Origin: Chelydra serpentina
Taxonomy: Eukaryota; Chordata; Testudines; Chelydridae
Assembly (NCBI GenBank): GCA_037349315.1
Contig: JBAIAC010000130.1
Location: 434,001 to 498,000 of the forward strand
Length of the DNA stretch: 64,000 nucleotides
Direction: 5' to 3'
The notes beneath the pieces are model-generated. The model saw nothing but the letters and a program-made list of their open reading frames with translations. It ran no database searches and was not told the DNA's origin. The position numbers and the translations under genes are program-made. This document shows, piece after piece, positions 1 to 10,755 of the stretch; the stretch's first letter is position 1, and the number at the start of each line of letters is the position of its first letter.

Positions 1-56
1 ACGCTATTCACGAAACACCTCTTCTTCCCAGAGGGAGTTTTATCAGCGTCACACCG

Positions 57-91
57 CTTGTTCCCGGGGGAGTATTATCAGCGTCACACCA
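57..91 (+). repeat. 35-bp type A monomer with one-base deletion (exemplar)
   Basis: The usual cccaggggg tract is shortened to cccggggg, giving 35 bp and a cccggg (SmaI/XmaI) site. A sister form reads cgggggactattatcagc. These monomers recur many times at matching positions in duplicated blocks, so the deletion is an inherited marker of the higher-order repeats rather than scattered sequencing error. Each copy shifts the reading frame by one base, which is why long open frames in this array pass through all three phases of the repeat. Confidence 0.92.
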
Positions 92-127
92 CTTGTTCCC
101 AGGGGGAGTATTATCAGCGTCACACTG
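92..127 (+). repeat. Type A monomer, 36 bp (exemplar)
   Basis: This is a clean example of the most common monomer. It begins cttgttcccagggggag, has the middle tattatcagcg and ends tcacactg. Named variants differ mainly in the 12 bases after gggggag: taatatcggcgctac (example 128-163), ttttatccgcgctac, gattatcagcatcac and tgctatctgcgtcac. The variants are found in fixed orders inside larger blocks, so they act as markers for higher-order repeats. The g5 run preceded by ccc can form a short hairpin (tccc against ggga), but nothing in the sequence shows that this is used. Confidence 0.93.
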
Positions 128-189
128 CTTGTTCCCAGGGGGAGTAATATCGGCGCTACACCGCTTGTTCCCGGACGGGACGCTATATA

Positions 190-208
190 GGGAACACCTC
201 TTGTTCCC
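190..208. other. 19-bp inverted repeat at B-to-A monomer junctions (exemplar)
   Basis: The sequence gggaacacctcttgttccc is a perfect 7-bp inverted repeat (gggaaca and tgttccc) around a 5-base spacer cctct. It forms wherever a B monomer ending gggaacacct is followed by a monomer starting cttgttccc, so it recurs through the entire array. It is broken where B ends cacgagacacct or cacgaaacacct and where the next monomer starts cttgttacc. The half-site resembles the tgttcc half of steroid-receptor elements, but those use a 3-base spacer. Possible roles are a hairpin or a dimeric protein site; neither is demonstrated. Confidence 0.8.
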
Positions 209-2499
209 AGGGGGAGGATTATCAGCATCACACTGCTTGTTCCCGGACGGGACGCTATACAGGGAACACCTCTTGTTACCAGGGGGAGTAATATCGGCGC
301 TACACCGCTTGTTCCCGGACGGGACGCTATACAGGGAACACCTCTTGTTCCCCAGGGGAGTGCTATCTGCGTAACACCACATGTTCCCGGGGGAGTATTA
401 TCAGCGTCACACTGCTTGTTCCCAGGGGGAGTTTTATCCACGCTACACCGCTTGTTCCCAGACGTGACGCTATTCAGGGAACACCTCTTGTTCCCAGGGG
501 GAGGATTATCAGCATCACACTGCTTGTTCCCGGACGGGACGCTATACAGGGAACACCTCTTGTTACCAGGGGGAGTATTATCAGCATCACACTGATTGTT
601 CCCAGACGGGACGCTATTCAGGGAACACCTCTTGTTCCCCAGGGGCAGTTTTATCAGCATCACACCGCTTGTTCCCGGACGGGACGCTATTCAGGGAACA
701 CCTCTTGTTCCCCAGGGGAGTGCTATCTGCGTAACACCACTTGTTCCCGGGGGAGTATTATCAGCGTGACACTGCTTGTTCCCAGGGGGAGTTTTATCCG
801 CGCTACACCGCTTGTTCCCAGACGTGACGCTATTCAGGGAACACCTCTTGTTCCCAGGGGGAGTATTATCGGCGTCACAGTGCTTGCTCCCAGGGGGAGT
901 TTTATCCGCGCTACACCGCTTGTTCCCGGACGGGACGCTATTCAGGGAACACCTCTTGTTCCCAGGGGGAGGATTATCAGCATCACACTGCTTGTTCCCG
1001 GACGGGACGCTATTCACAAGACACTTCTTGTTCCCAGGGGGAGTGCTATCTGCGTCACACCACTTGTTCCCGGGGGACTATTATCAGCATCACACTGCTT
1101 GTTCCCCAGGGGAGTGCTATCTGCGTCTCACCGCTTGTTCGCACGGGGAGTATTATCGGCGTCACACTGCTTGTTCCCAGGGGGAATAATATCGGCGCTA
1201 CACCGCTAGTTCCCGGACGGGACGCTATACAGGGAACACCTCTTGTTCCCAGGGGGAGTATTATCAGCGTCACACTGCTTGTTCCCGGACGGGACGCTAT
1301 TCACGAGACACTTCTTGTTCCCACGGGGAGTATTATCAGCTTCAAACTGCTTGTTCCCAGGTGGAGTAATATCGGCGCCACACTGCTTGTTCCTGGACGG
1401 GACGCTATTCAGGGAACACTTCTTGTTCCCAGGGGGAGTTTTATCCGCGCTACACCACTTGTTCCCAGACGTGACGCTATTCAGGGAGCACCTCTTGTTC
1501 CCAGGGGGAGTATTATCGGCGTCATACTGCTTGTTCCCAGGGGGAGTTTTATCCGCGCTACACCGCTTGTTCCCGGACGGGACGCTATTCAGGGAACACC
1601 TCTTGTTCCCAGGGGGAGGATTATCAGCATCACACTGCTTGTTCCCGGACGGGACGCTATTCACGAGAAACCTCTTGTTCCCAGGGGGAGTATTATCAGC
1701 GTCACACCGCTTGTTCCCGGACGGGACGCTATATAGGGAACACCTCTTGTTCCCAGGGGGGGATTATCAGCATCACACTGCTTGTTCCCGGACGGGACGC
1801 TATACAGGGAACACCTCTTGTTACCAGGGGGAGTATTATCAGCGTCACACTGATTGTTCCCGGAGAGGACGCTATTCACGAGACACCTCTTGTTCCCCGG
1901 GGGAGTGCTATCTGCGTCTCACCGCTTGTTCGCACGGGAAGTATTATCAGCGTCACACTGCTTCGTCCCAGGGGGAGTGCTATCTGCGTCACACCGCTTG
2001 TTCCCGGGGGAGTATTATCAGCGTGACACTGCTTGTTCCCAGGGGGAGTTTTATCCGCGCTACACCGCTTGTTCCCAGACGTGACGCTATTCAGGGAACA
2101 CCTCTTGTTCCCAGGGTGAGTATTATCGGCGTCACAGTACTTGTTCCCAGGGGGAGTTTTATCCGCGCTACACCGCTTGTTCCCGGACGGGACGCTATTC
2201 AGGGAACACCTCTTGTTCCCAGGGGGAAGATTATCAGCATCACACTGCTTTCTTCCCGGACGGGACGCTATTCACGAGACACTTCTTGTTCCCAGGGGGA
2301 GTGCTATCTGCGTCACACCACTTGTTCCCGGGGGACTATTATCAGCATCACACTGCTTGTTCCCCAGGGGAGTGCTATCTGCGTCTCACCGCTTGTTCGC
2401 ACGGGGAGAATTATCGGCGTCACACTGCTTGTTCCCAGGGGGAATAATATCGGCGCTACACCGCTAGTTCCCGGACGGGACGCTATTCAGGGAACACCT

Positions 2500-2531
2500 C
2501 TTGTTCCCCGGGGGAGATCTGCGTCTCACCG
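2500..2531 (+). repeat. 32-bp type A monomer carrying a BglII site (exemplar)
   Basis: Four bases are missing relative to the tgctatctgcg variant, creating gggggagatctgcgtc with an agatct site. I count twenty copies, with agatct starting at 2515, 4488, 5846, 7709, 9572, 10286, 12042, 14014, 17130, 20965, 23042, 26948, 35122, 35656, 39276, 41246, 45404, 48847, 52290 and 54010. It is nearly always followed by a cttgttcgtacgggg or cttgttcgcacgggg monomer. The copies at 35122 and 35656 have cccagggga instead of cccggggga before the site. None lies between 26,954 and 35,121 or after 54,015. Confidence 0.88.
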
Positions 2532-2892
2532 CTTGTTCGTACATGGGAGTATTATCGGCGTCACACTGCTTGTTCCCGGACGGGACGCTATACAGGGAAC
2601 ACCTCTTGTTACCAGGTTGGAGTATTATCAGCGTCACACTGATTGTTCCCAGACGGGACGCTATTCACGAGACACCTCTTGTTCCCAGGGGCAGTTTTAT
2701 CAGCATCACACCGCTTGTTCCCGGGGGAGTATTATCAGCGTCACACCGCTTGTTCCCGGACGGGACGCTATTCAGGGAACACCTCTTGTTCCCAGGGGGA
2801 GTATTATCAGCGTCACACTGCTTGTTCCCAGGGGGAGTTTTATCCGCGCTACACCGCTTCTTCCCGGACGGGACGCTATTCACGAAACACCT

Positions 2893-3490
2893 CTTCTTCC
2901 CAGAGGGAGTTTTATCAGCGTCACACCGCTTGTTCCCGGGGGAGTATTATCAGCGTCACACCACTTGTTCCCAGGGGGAGTATTATCAGCGTCACACTGC
3001 TTGTTCCCAGGGGGAGTAATATCGGCGCTACACCGCTTGTTCCCGGACGGGACGCTATATAGGGAACACCTCTTGTTCCCAGGGGGAGGATTATCAGCAT
3101 CACACTGCTTGTTCCCGGACGGGACGCTATTCAGGGAACACCTCTTGTTCCCAGGGGGAGTATTATCAGCGTCACACTGCTTGTTCCCAGGGGGAGTTTT
3201 ATCCGCGCTACACCGCTTCTTCCCGGACGGGACGCTATTCACGAAACACCTCTTCTTCCCAGAGGGAGTTTTATCAGCGTCACACCGCTTGTTCCCGGGG
3301 GAGTATTATCAGCGTCACACCACTTGTTCCCAGGGGGAGTATTATCAGCGTCACACTGCTTGTTCCCAGGGGGAGTAATATCGGCGCTACACCGCTTGTT
3401 CCCGGACGGGACGCTATATAGGGAACACCTCTTGTTCCCAGGGGGAGGATTATCAGCATCACACTGCTTGTTCCCGGACGGGACGCTATA
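2893..3490 (+). repeat. 359-bp ten-monomer tandem repeat (1.7 copies)
   Basis: The unit 2,893-3,251 holds ten monomers, nine of 36 bp and one of 35 bp. It begins again at 3,252 with the same order up to about 3,490, where a gctatacaggg B monomer replaces gctattcaggg. The same doubled unit is present near 12,419 and 39,651, at the same place in related blocks. Near 52,774 only one unit is present, so copy number of this unit differs between otherwise matching blocks. Confidence 0.82.
3108..3143 (+). repeat. Type B monomer, 36 bp (exemplar)
   Basis: Type B keeps the cttgttccc start but continues ggacgggacgctattc and ends agggaacacct. Sub-variants are gctatacaggg and gctatataggg (the latter places a tag stop in one frame), ttcacgagacac, ttcacgaaacac, and an agacgtgacgc form. 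It is richer in CpG than type A. It is always followed by a type A monomer in the parts I read. Its last ten bases and the first nine of the next monomer together make a perfect 7-bp inverted repeat (see 190-208). Confidence 0.92.
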
Positions 3491-5165
3491 CAGGGAACAC
3501 CTCTTGTTACCAGGGGGAGTAATATCGGCGCTACACCGCTTGTTCCCGGACGGGACGCTATACAGGGAACACCTCTTGTTCCCCAGGGGAGTGCTATCTG
3601 CGTAACACCACATGTTCCCGGGGGAGTATTATCAGCGTCACACTGCTTGTTCCCAGGGGGAGTTTTATCCACGCTACACCGCTTGTTCCCAGACGTGACG
3701 CTATTCAGGGAACACCTCTTGTTCCCAGGGGGAGGATAATCAGCATCACACTGCTTGTTCCCGGCCGGGACGCTATACAGGGAACACCTCTTGTTACCAG
3801 GGGGAGTATTATCAGCATCACACTGATTGTTCCCAGACGGGACGCTATTCAGGGAACACCTCTTGTTCCCCAGGGGCAGTTTTATCAGCATCACACCGCT
3901 TGTTCCCGGACGGGACGCTATTCAGGGAACACCTCTTGTTCCCCAGGGGAGTGCTATCTGCGTAACACCACTTGTTCCCGGGGGAGTATTATCAGCGTGA
4001 CACTGCTTGTTCCCAGGGGGAGTTTTATCCGCGCTACACCGCTTGTTCCCAGACGTGACGCTATTCAGGGAACACCTCTTGTTCCCAGGGGGAGTATTAT
4101 CGGCGTCACAGTGCTTGCTCCCAGGGGGAGTTTTATCCGCGCTACACCGCTTGTTCCCGGACGGGACGCTATTCAGGGAACACCTCTTGTTCCCAGGGGG
4201 AGGATTATCAGCATCACACTGCTTGTTCCCGGACGGGACGCTATTCACGAGACACTTCTTGTTCCCAGGGGGAGTGCTATCTGCGTCACACCACTTGTTC
4301 CCGGGGGACTATTATCAGCATCACACTGCTTGTTCCCCAGGGGAGTGCTATCTGCGTCTCACCGCTTATTCGCACGGGGAGTATTATCGGCGTCACACTG
4401 CTTGTTCCCAGGGGGAATAATATCGGCGCTACACCGCTAGTTCCCGGACGGGACGCTATTCAGGGAACACCTCTTGTTCCCCGGGGGAGATCTGCGTCTC
4501 ACCGCTTGTTCGTACGGGGAGTATTATCGGCGTCACACTGCTTGTTCCCAGGGGGAGTGCTATCTTCGTCACACCGCTTGTTCCCGGGGGAGTATTATCA
4601 GCGTGACACTGCTTGTTCCCAGGGGGAGTTTTATCCGCGCTACACCGCTTATTCCCAGACGGGACGCTATTCACGAAACACCTCTTCTTCCCAGGGGGAG
4701 TTTTATCAGCGTCACACCGCTTGTTCCCGGGGGAGTATTATCAGCGTCACACCGCTTGTTCCCGGACGGGACGCTATTCAGGGAACACCTCTTGTTCCCG
4801 GGGGAGTATTATCAGCGTCACACTGCTTGTTCCCAGGGGGAGTTTTATCCGCGCTACACCGCTTCTTCCCGGACGGGACGCTATTCACGAAACACCTCTT
4901 CTTCCCAGGGGGAGTTTTATCAGCGTCACACCGCTTGTTCCCGGGGGAGTATTATCAGCGTCACACCACTTGTTCCCAGGGGGAGTATTATCAGCGTCAC
5001 ACTGCTTGTTCCCAGGGGGAGTAATATCGGCGCTACACCGCTTGTTCCCGGACGGGACGCTATATAGGGAACACCTCTTGTTCCCAGGGGGAGGATTATC
5101 AGCATCACACTGCTTGTTCCCGGACGGGACGCTATACAGGGAACACCTCTTGTTACCAGGGGGAG

Positions 5166-5726
5166 TATTATCAGCGTCACACTGATTGTTCCCGGACGGG
5201 ACGCTATTCACGAGACACCTCTTGTTCCCCGGGGGAGTGCTATCTGCGTCTCACCGCTTGTTCGCACGGGAAGTATTATCAGCGTCACACTGCTTCGTCC
5301 CAGGGGGAGTGCTATCTGCATCACACCGCTTGTTCCCGGGGGAGTATTATCAGCGTGACACTGCTTGTTCCCAGGGGGAGTTTTATCCGCGCTACACCGC
5401 TTGTTCCCAGACGTGACGCTATTCAGGGAACACCTCTTGTTCCCAGGGGGAGTATTATCGGCGTCACAGTGCTTGTTCCCAGGGGGAGTTTTATCCGCGC
5501 TACACCGCTTGTTCCCGGACGGGACGCTATTCAGCGAACACCTCTTGTTCCCAGGGGGAGGATTATCAGCATCACACTGCTTGTTCCCGGACAGGACGCT
5601 ATTCACGAGACACTTCTTGTTCCCAGGGGGAGTGCTATCTGCGTCACACCACTTGTTCCCGGGGGACTATTGTCAGCATCACACTGCTTGTTCCCCAGGG
5701 GAGTGCTATCTGCGTCTCACCGCTTG
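5166..5726 (+). repeat. Marker block with cttcgtccc monomer
   Basis: This 0.56-kb stretch belongs to the most frequent sub-block of the array. Its signature is a cgcacgggaagtattatc monomer followed by one starting cttcgtccc. It matches 11,362-11,922 at offset 6,196, and similar blocks start near 1,854, 20,233, 22,310, 26,288, 28,293, 29,585, 34,535, 36,248, 37,970, 38,580, 44,744, 48,187 and 51,630. It therefore gives fifteen landmarks for aligning the larger blocks. It has a gctattcagcgaac B monomer near 5,526 shared with 16,810. Confidence 0.8.
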
Positions 5727-7589
5727 TTCGCACGGAGAGTATTATCGGCGTCACACTGCTTGTTCCCAGGGGGAATAATATCGGCGCTACACTGCTAGTT
5801 CCCGGACGGGACGCTATTCAGGGAACACCTCTTGTTCCCCGGGGGAGATCTGCGTCTCACCGCTTGTTCGTACGGGGAGTATTATCGGCGTCACACTGCT
5901 TGTTCACAGGGGGAGTGCTATCTTCGTCACACCGCTTGTTCCCGGGGGAGTAATATCGGCGCTACACCGCTTGTTCCCGGACGGGACGCTATATAGGGAA
6001 CACCTCTTGTTCCCAGGGGGAGGATTATCAGCATCACACTGCTTGTTCCCGGACGGGACGCTATACAGGGAACACCTCTTGTTCCCAGGGGGAGTATTAT
6101 CAGCGTCACACCGCTTGTTCCCGGACGGGACGCTATTCAGGGAACACCTCTTGTTCCCAGGGGGAGTATTATCAGCGTCACACTGCTTGTTCCCAGGGGG
6201 AGTTTTATCCGCGCTACACCGCTTCTTCCCGGACGGGACGCTATTCACGAAACACCTCTTCTTCCCAGGGGGAGTTTTATCAGCGTCACACCGCTTGTTC
6301 CCGGGGGAGTATTATCAGCGTCACACCACTTGTTCCCAGGGGGAGTATTATCAGCGTCACACTGCTTGTTCCCAGGGGGAGTAATATCGGCGCTACACCG
6401 CTTGTTCCCGGACGGGACGCTATATAGGGAACACCTCTTGTTCCCAGGGGGAGGATTATCAGCATCACACTGCTTGTTCCCGGACTGGACGCTATACAGG
6501 GAACACCTCTTGTTACCAGGGGGAGTAATATCGGCGCTACACCGCTTGTTCCCGGACGGGACGCTATACAGGGAACACCTCTTGTTCCCCAGGGGAGTGC
6601 TATCTGCGTAACACCACATGTTCCCGGGGGAGTATTATCAGCGTCACACTGCTTGTTCCCAGGGGGAGTTTTATCCGCGCTACACCGCTTCTTCCCAGAC
6701 GGGACTCTATTCATGAAACACCTCTTCTTCCCAGGGGGAGTTTTATCCGCGCTACACCACTTGTTCCCGGACGGGACGCTATACAGGGAACACCTCTTGT
6801 TCCCCAGGGGAGTGCTATCTGCGTAACACCACATGTTCCCGGGGGAGTATTATCAGCGTCACACTGCTTGTTCCCAGGGGGAGTTTTATCCACGCTACAC
6901 CGCTTGTTCCCAGACGTGACGCTATTCAGGGAACACCTCTTGTTCCCAGGGGGAGGATTATCAGCATCACACTGCTTGTTCCCGGACGGGACGCTATACA
7001 GGGAACACCTCTTGTTACCAGGGGGAGTATTATCAGCATCACACTGATTGTTCCCAGACGGGACGCTATTCAGGGAACACCTCTTGTTCCCCAGGGGCAG
7101 TTTTATCAGCATCACACCGCTTGTTCCCGGACGGGACGCTATTCAGGGAACACCTCTTGTTCCCCAGGGGAGTGCTATCTGCGTAACACCACTTGTTCCC
7201 GGGGGAGTATTATCAGCGTGACACTGCTTGTTCCCAGGGGGAGTTTTATCCGCGCTACACCGCTTGTTCCCAGACGTGACGCTATTCAGGGAACACCTCT
7301 TGTTCCCAGGGGGAGTATTATCGGCGTCACAGTGCTTGCTCCCAGGGGGAGTTTTATCCGCGCTACACCGCTTGTTCCCGGACGGGACGCTATTCAGGGA
7401 ACACCTCTTGTTCCCAGGGGGAGGATTATCAGCATTACACTGCTTGTTCCCGGACGGGACGCTATTCACGAGACACTTCTTGTTCCCAGGGGGAGTGCTA
7501 TCTGCGTCACACCACTTGTTCCCGGGGGAGTATTATCAGCGTGACACTGCTTGTTCCCAGGGGGAGTTTTATCCGCGCTACACCGCTTG
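5727..7589 (+). repeat. 1,863-bp HOR, tandem copy 1
   Basis: The unit begins in a cttgttcgcacggagag monomer and repeats directly at 7,590 with a constant offset of 1,863 bp (52 monomers minus 9 bases). Shared private variants include cacggagag, gctacactgctag, cttgttcacaggggg, cccggactggacgc and gactctattcatg, which rules out chance similarity. The first 0.9 kb also matches 17,011-17,920 at offset 11,284, and 45,285 onward. Confidence 0.87.
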
Positions 7590-9388
7590 TTCGCACGGAG
7601 AGTATTATCGGCGTCACACTGCTTGTTCCCAGGGGGAATAATATCGGCGCTACACTGCTAGTTCCCGGACGGGACGCTATTCAGGGAACACCTCTTGTTC
7701 CCCGGGGGAGATCTGCGTCTCACCGCTTGTTCGTACGGGGAGTATTATCGGCGTCACACTGCTTGTTCACAGGGGGAGTGCTATCTTCGTCACACCGCTT
7801 GTTCCCGGGGGAGTAATATCGGCGCTACACCGCTTGTTCCCGGACGGGACGCTATATAGGGAACACCTCTTGTTCCCAGGGGGAGGATTATCAGCATCAC
7901 ACTGCTTGTTCCCGGACGGGACGCTATACAGGGAACACCTCTTGTTCCCAGGGGGAGTATTATCAGCGTCACACCGCTTGTTCCCGGACGGGACGCTATT
8001 CAGGGAACACCTCTTGTTCCCAGGGGGAGTATTATCAGCGTCACACTGCTTGTTCCCAGGGGGAGTTTTATCCGCGCTACACCGCTTCTTCCCGGACGGG
8101 ACGCTATTCACGAAACACCTCTTCTTCCCAGGGGGAGTTTTATCAGCGTCACACCGCTTGTTCCCGGGGGAGTATTATCAGCGTCACACCACTTGTTCCC
8201 AGGGGGAGTATTATCAGCGTCACACTGCTTGTTCCCAGGGGGAGTAATATCGGCGCTACACCGCTTGTTCCCGGACGGGACGCTATATAGGGAACACCTC
8301 TTGTTCCCAGGGGGAGGATTATCAGCATCACACTGCTTGTTCCCGGACTGGACGCTATACAGGGAACACCTCTTGTTACCAGGGGGAGTAATATCGGCGC
8401 TACACCGCTTGTTCCCGGACGGGACGCTATACAGGGAACACCTCTTGTTCCCCAGGGGAGTGCTATCTGCGTAACACCACATGTTCCCGGGGGAGTATTA
8501 TCAGCGTCACACTGCTTGTTCCCAGGGGGAGTTTTATCCGCGCTACACCGCTTCTTCCCAGACGGGACTCTATTCATGAAACACCTCTTCTTCCCAGGGG
8601 GAGTTTTATCCGCGCTACACCACTTGTTCCCGGACGGGACGCTATACAGGGAACACCTCTTGTTCCCCAGGGGAGTGCTATCTGCGTAACACCACATGTT
8701 CCCGGGGGAGTATTATCAGCGTCACACTGCTTGTTCCCAGGGGGAGTTTTATCCACGCTACACCGCTTGTTCCCAGACGTGACGCTATTCAGGGAACACC
8801 TCTTGTTCCCAGGGGGAGGATTATCAGCATCACACTGCTTGTTCCCGGACGGGACGCTATACAGGGAACACCTCTTGTTACCAGGGGGAGTATTATCAGC
8901 ATCACACTGATTGTTCCCAGACGGGACGCTATTCAGGGAACACCTCTTGTTCCCCAGGGGCAGTTTTATCAGCATCACACCGCTTGTTCCCGGACGGGAC
9001 GCTATTCAGGGAACACCTCTTGTTCCCCAGGGGAGTGCTATCTGCGTAACACCACTTGTTCCCGGGGGAGTATTATCAGCGTGACACTGCTTGTTCCCAG
9101 GGGGAGTTTTATCCGCGCTACACCGCTTGTTCCCAGACGTGACGCTATTCAGGGAACACCTCTTGTTCCCAGGGGGAGTATTATCGGCGTCACAGTGCTT
9201 GCTCCCAGGGGGAGTTTTATCCGCGCTACACCGCTTGTTCCCGGACGGGACGCTATTCAGGGAACACCTCTTGTTCCCAGGGGGAGGATTATCAGCATTA
9301 CACTGCTTGTTCCCGGACGGGACGCTATTCACGAGACACTTCTTGTTCCCAGGGGGAGTGCTATCTGCGTCACACCACTTGTTCCCGG
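7590..9388 (+). repeat. 1,863-bp HOR, tandem copy 2
   Basis: This is the direct repeat of 5,727-7,525. Similarity ends near 9,388, where this copy has the 35-bp cgggggactattatc monomer while the first copy has cgggggagtattatcagcgtg. The copies are nearly identical in the stretches compared, so this looks like a recent unequal exchange. The junction at about 7,580-7,590 joins a ccgcgctacaccg monomer to cttgttcgcacgg, a combination not seen at the matching place in the first copy. Confidence 0.86.
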
Positions 9389-10382
9389 GGGACTATTATC
9401 AGCATCACACTGCTTGTTCCCCAGGGGAGTGCTATCTGCGTCTCACCGCTTGTTCGCACGGGGAGTATTATCGGCGTCACACTGCTTGTTCCCAGGGGGA
9501 ATAATATCGGCGCTACACCGCTAGTTCCCGGACGGGACGCTATTAAGGGAACACCTCTTGTTCCCCGGGGGAGATCTGCGTCTCACCGCTTGTTCGTACG
9601 GGGAGTATTATCGGCGTCACACTGCTTGTTCCCAGGGGGAGTGCTATCTTCGTCACACCGCTTGTTCCCGGGGGGAGTGCTATCTGCGTCACACCGCTTG
9701 TTCCCGGGGGAGTATTATCAGCGTGACACTGCTTGTTCCCAGGGGGAGTTTTATCCGCGCTACACCGCTTGTTCCCAGACGTGACGCTATTCAGGGAACA
9801 CCTCTTGTTCCCAGGGGGAGTATTATCGGCGTCACAGTGCTTGTTCCCAGGGGGAGTTTTATCCGCGCTACACCGCTTGTTCCCGGACGGGACGCTATTC
9901 AGGGAACACCTCTTGTTCCCAGGGGGAGGATTATCAGCATCACACTGCTTGTTCCCGGACGGGACGCTATTCACGAGACACTTCTTGTTCCCAGGGGGAG
10001 TATTATCAGCGTCACACCGCTTGTTCCCGGACGGGACGCTATTCACGGAACACCTCTTGTTCCCAGGGGGAGTGCTATCTGCGTCACACCACTTGTTCCC
10101 GGGGGACTATTATCAGCATCACACTGCTTGTTCCCCAGGGGAGTGCTATCTGCGTCTCACCGCTTGTTCGCACGGGGAGTATTATCGGCGTCACACTGCT
10201 TGTTCCCAGGGGGAATAATATCGGCGCTACACCGCTAGTTCCCGGACGGGACGCTATTAAGGGAACACCTCTTGTTCCCCGGGGGAGATCTGCGTCTCAC
10301 CGCTTGTTCGTACGGGGAGTATTATCGGCGTCACACTGCTTGTTCCCAGGGGGAGTGCTATCTTCGTCACACCGCTTGTTCC
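9340..10382 (+). repeat. 714-bp HOR, 1.5 tandem copies
   Basis: Positions 9,340-9,668 repeat at 10,054-10,382 with offset 714 (20 monomers minus 6 bases). The shared rare variant gctattaagggaac at 9,540 and 10,254 marks the pair. Each copy holds one 32-bp BglII monomer. The first copy has an extra cccggggggagtgc monomer near 9,661 that the second lacks, and the middle part (9,700-10,050) is a cttcgtccc-less form of the common marker block. Confidence 0.75.
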
Positions 10383-10755
10383 CGGGGGAGTATTATCAGC
10401 GTGACACTGCTTGTTCCCAGGGGGAGTTTTATCCGCGCTACACCGCTTATTCCCAGACGGGACGCTATTCACGAAACAACTCTTCTTCCCAGGGGGAGTT
10501 TTATCAGCGTCACACCGCTTGTTCCCGGGGGAGTATTATCAGCGTCACACCGCTTGTTCCCTGACGGGACGCTATTCAGGGAACACCTCTTGTTCCCAGG
10601 GGGAGTATTATCAGCGTCACACTGCTTGTTCCCAGGGGGAGTTTTATCCGCGCTACACCGCTTCTTCCCAGACGGGACTCTATTCATGAAACACCTCTTC
10701 TTTCCAGGGGGAGTTTTATCCGCGCTACACCACTTGTTCCCGGACGGGACGCTAT
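10383..10755 (+). repeat. Linker of mixed monomers between HOR blocks
   Basis: These ten or so monomers match 4,585 onward at first (offset about 5,798) and then carry the gactctattcatgaaac B variant near 10,677, which otherwise occurs in the 6.7, 8.6, 19.0, 25.1, 33.3, 37.4, 47.5 and 50.9 kb blocks. The stretch thus joins two different block lineages. I see nothing other than monomers in it. Confidence 0.65.

Larger units (their letters stand above)
1..1228 (+). repeat. HOR block, first copy of a 3,231-bp-spaced pair
   Basis: This stretch matches 3,232-4,459 at a constant offset of 3,231 bp, including rare variants such as cttcttcccagagggag, acaccacatgttcc and cttgctcccagg. Differences are single bases, for example 3,739 and 3,764 against 508 and 533. 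The similarity stops near 1,229, where this copy continues gctatacaggg and the other continues to gctattcaggg and a 32-bp monomer. The true left edge lies outside the window. An offset of 3,231 equals 90 monomers minus 9 bases, as expected from included short monomers. Confidence 0.85.
1229..5165 (+). repeat. 3.9-kb HOR block, copy 1 (copy 2 at 10,756-14,692)
   Basis: The order of monomer variants matches 10,756-14,692 at an offset of 9,526 to 9,528 bp, the drift being one-base indels (for example the cttgttcccggggg monomer near 4,792). Shared markers include the ttcacgagaaacctc monomer, the cttcgtccc monomer near 1,962, the cgtacatggg monomer near 2,532 and the gggagaattatcgg monomer near 2,400. 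Parts recur again near 39.4-41.6 kb and 52.5-54.6 kb. It contains the second copy of the 1.2-kb left-edge block (3,232-4,459), so the blocks are nested. Confidence 0.8.

Noticed and set aside
190..208. Steroid receptor response element
   Set aside because: The half-sites are similar, but the spacer is 5 rather than 3 bases and the satellite context gives no support. Kept only as a structural observation.
1243..3378. 711-codon open reading frame on the + strand
   Set aside because: It is made only of satellite monomers, shifts between all three phases of the repeat at short monomers, starts at a ttg codon inside a monomer, and overlaps open frames on the other strand. Nothing supports translation.
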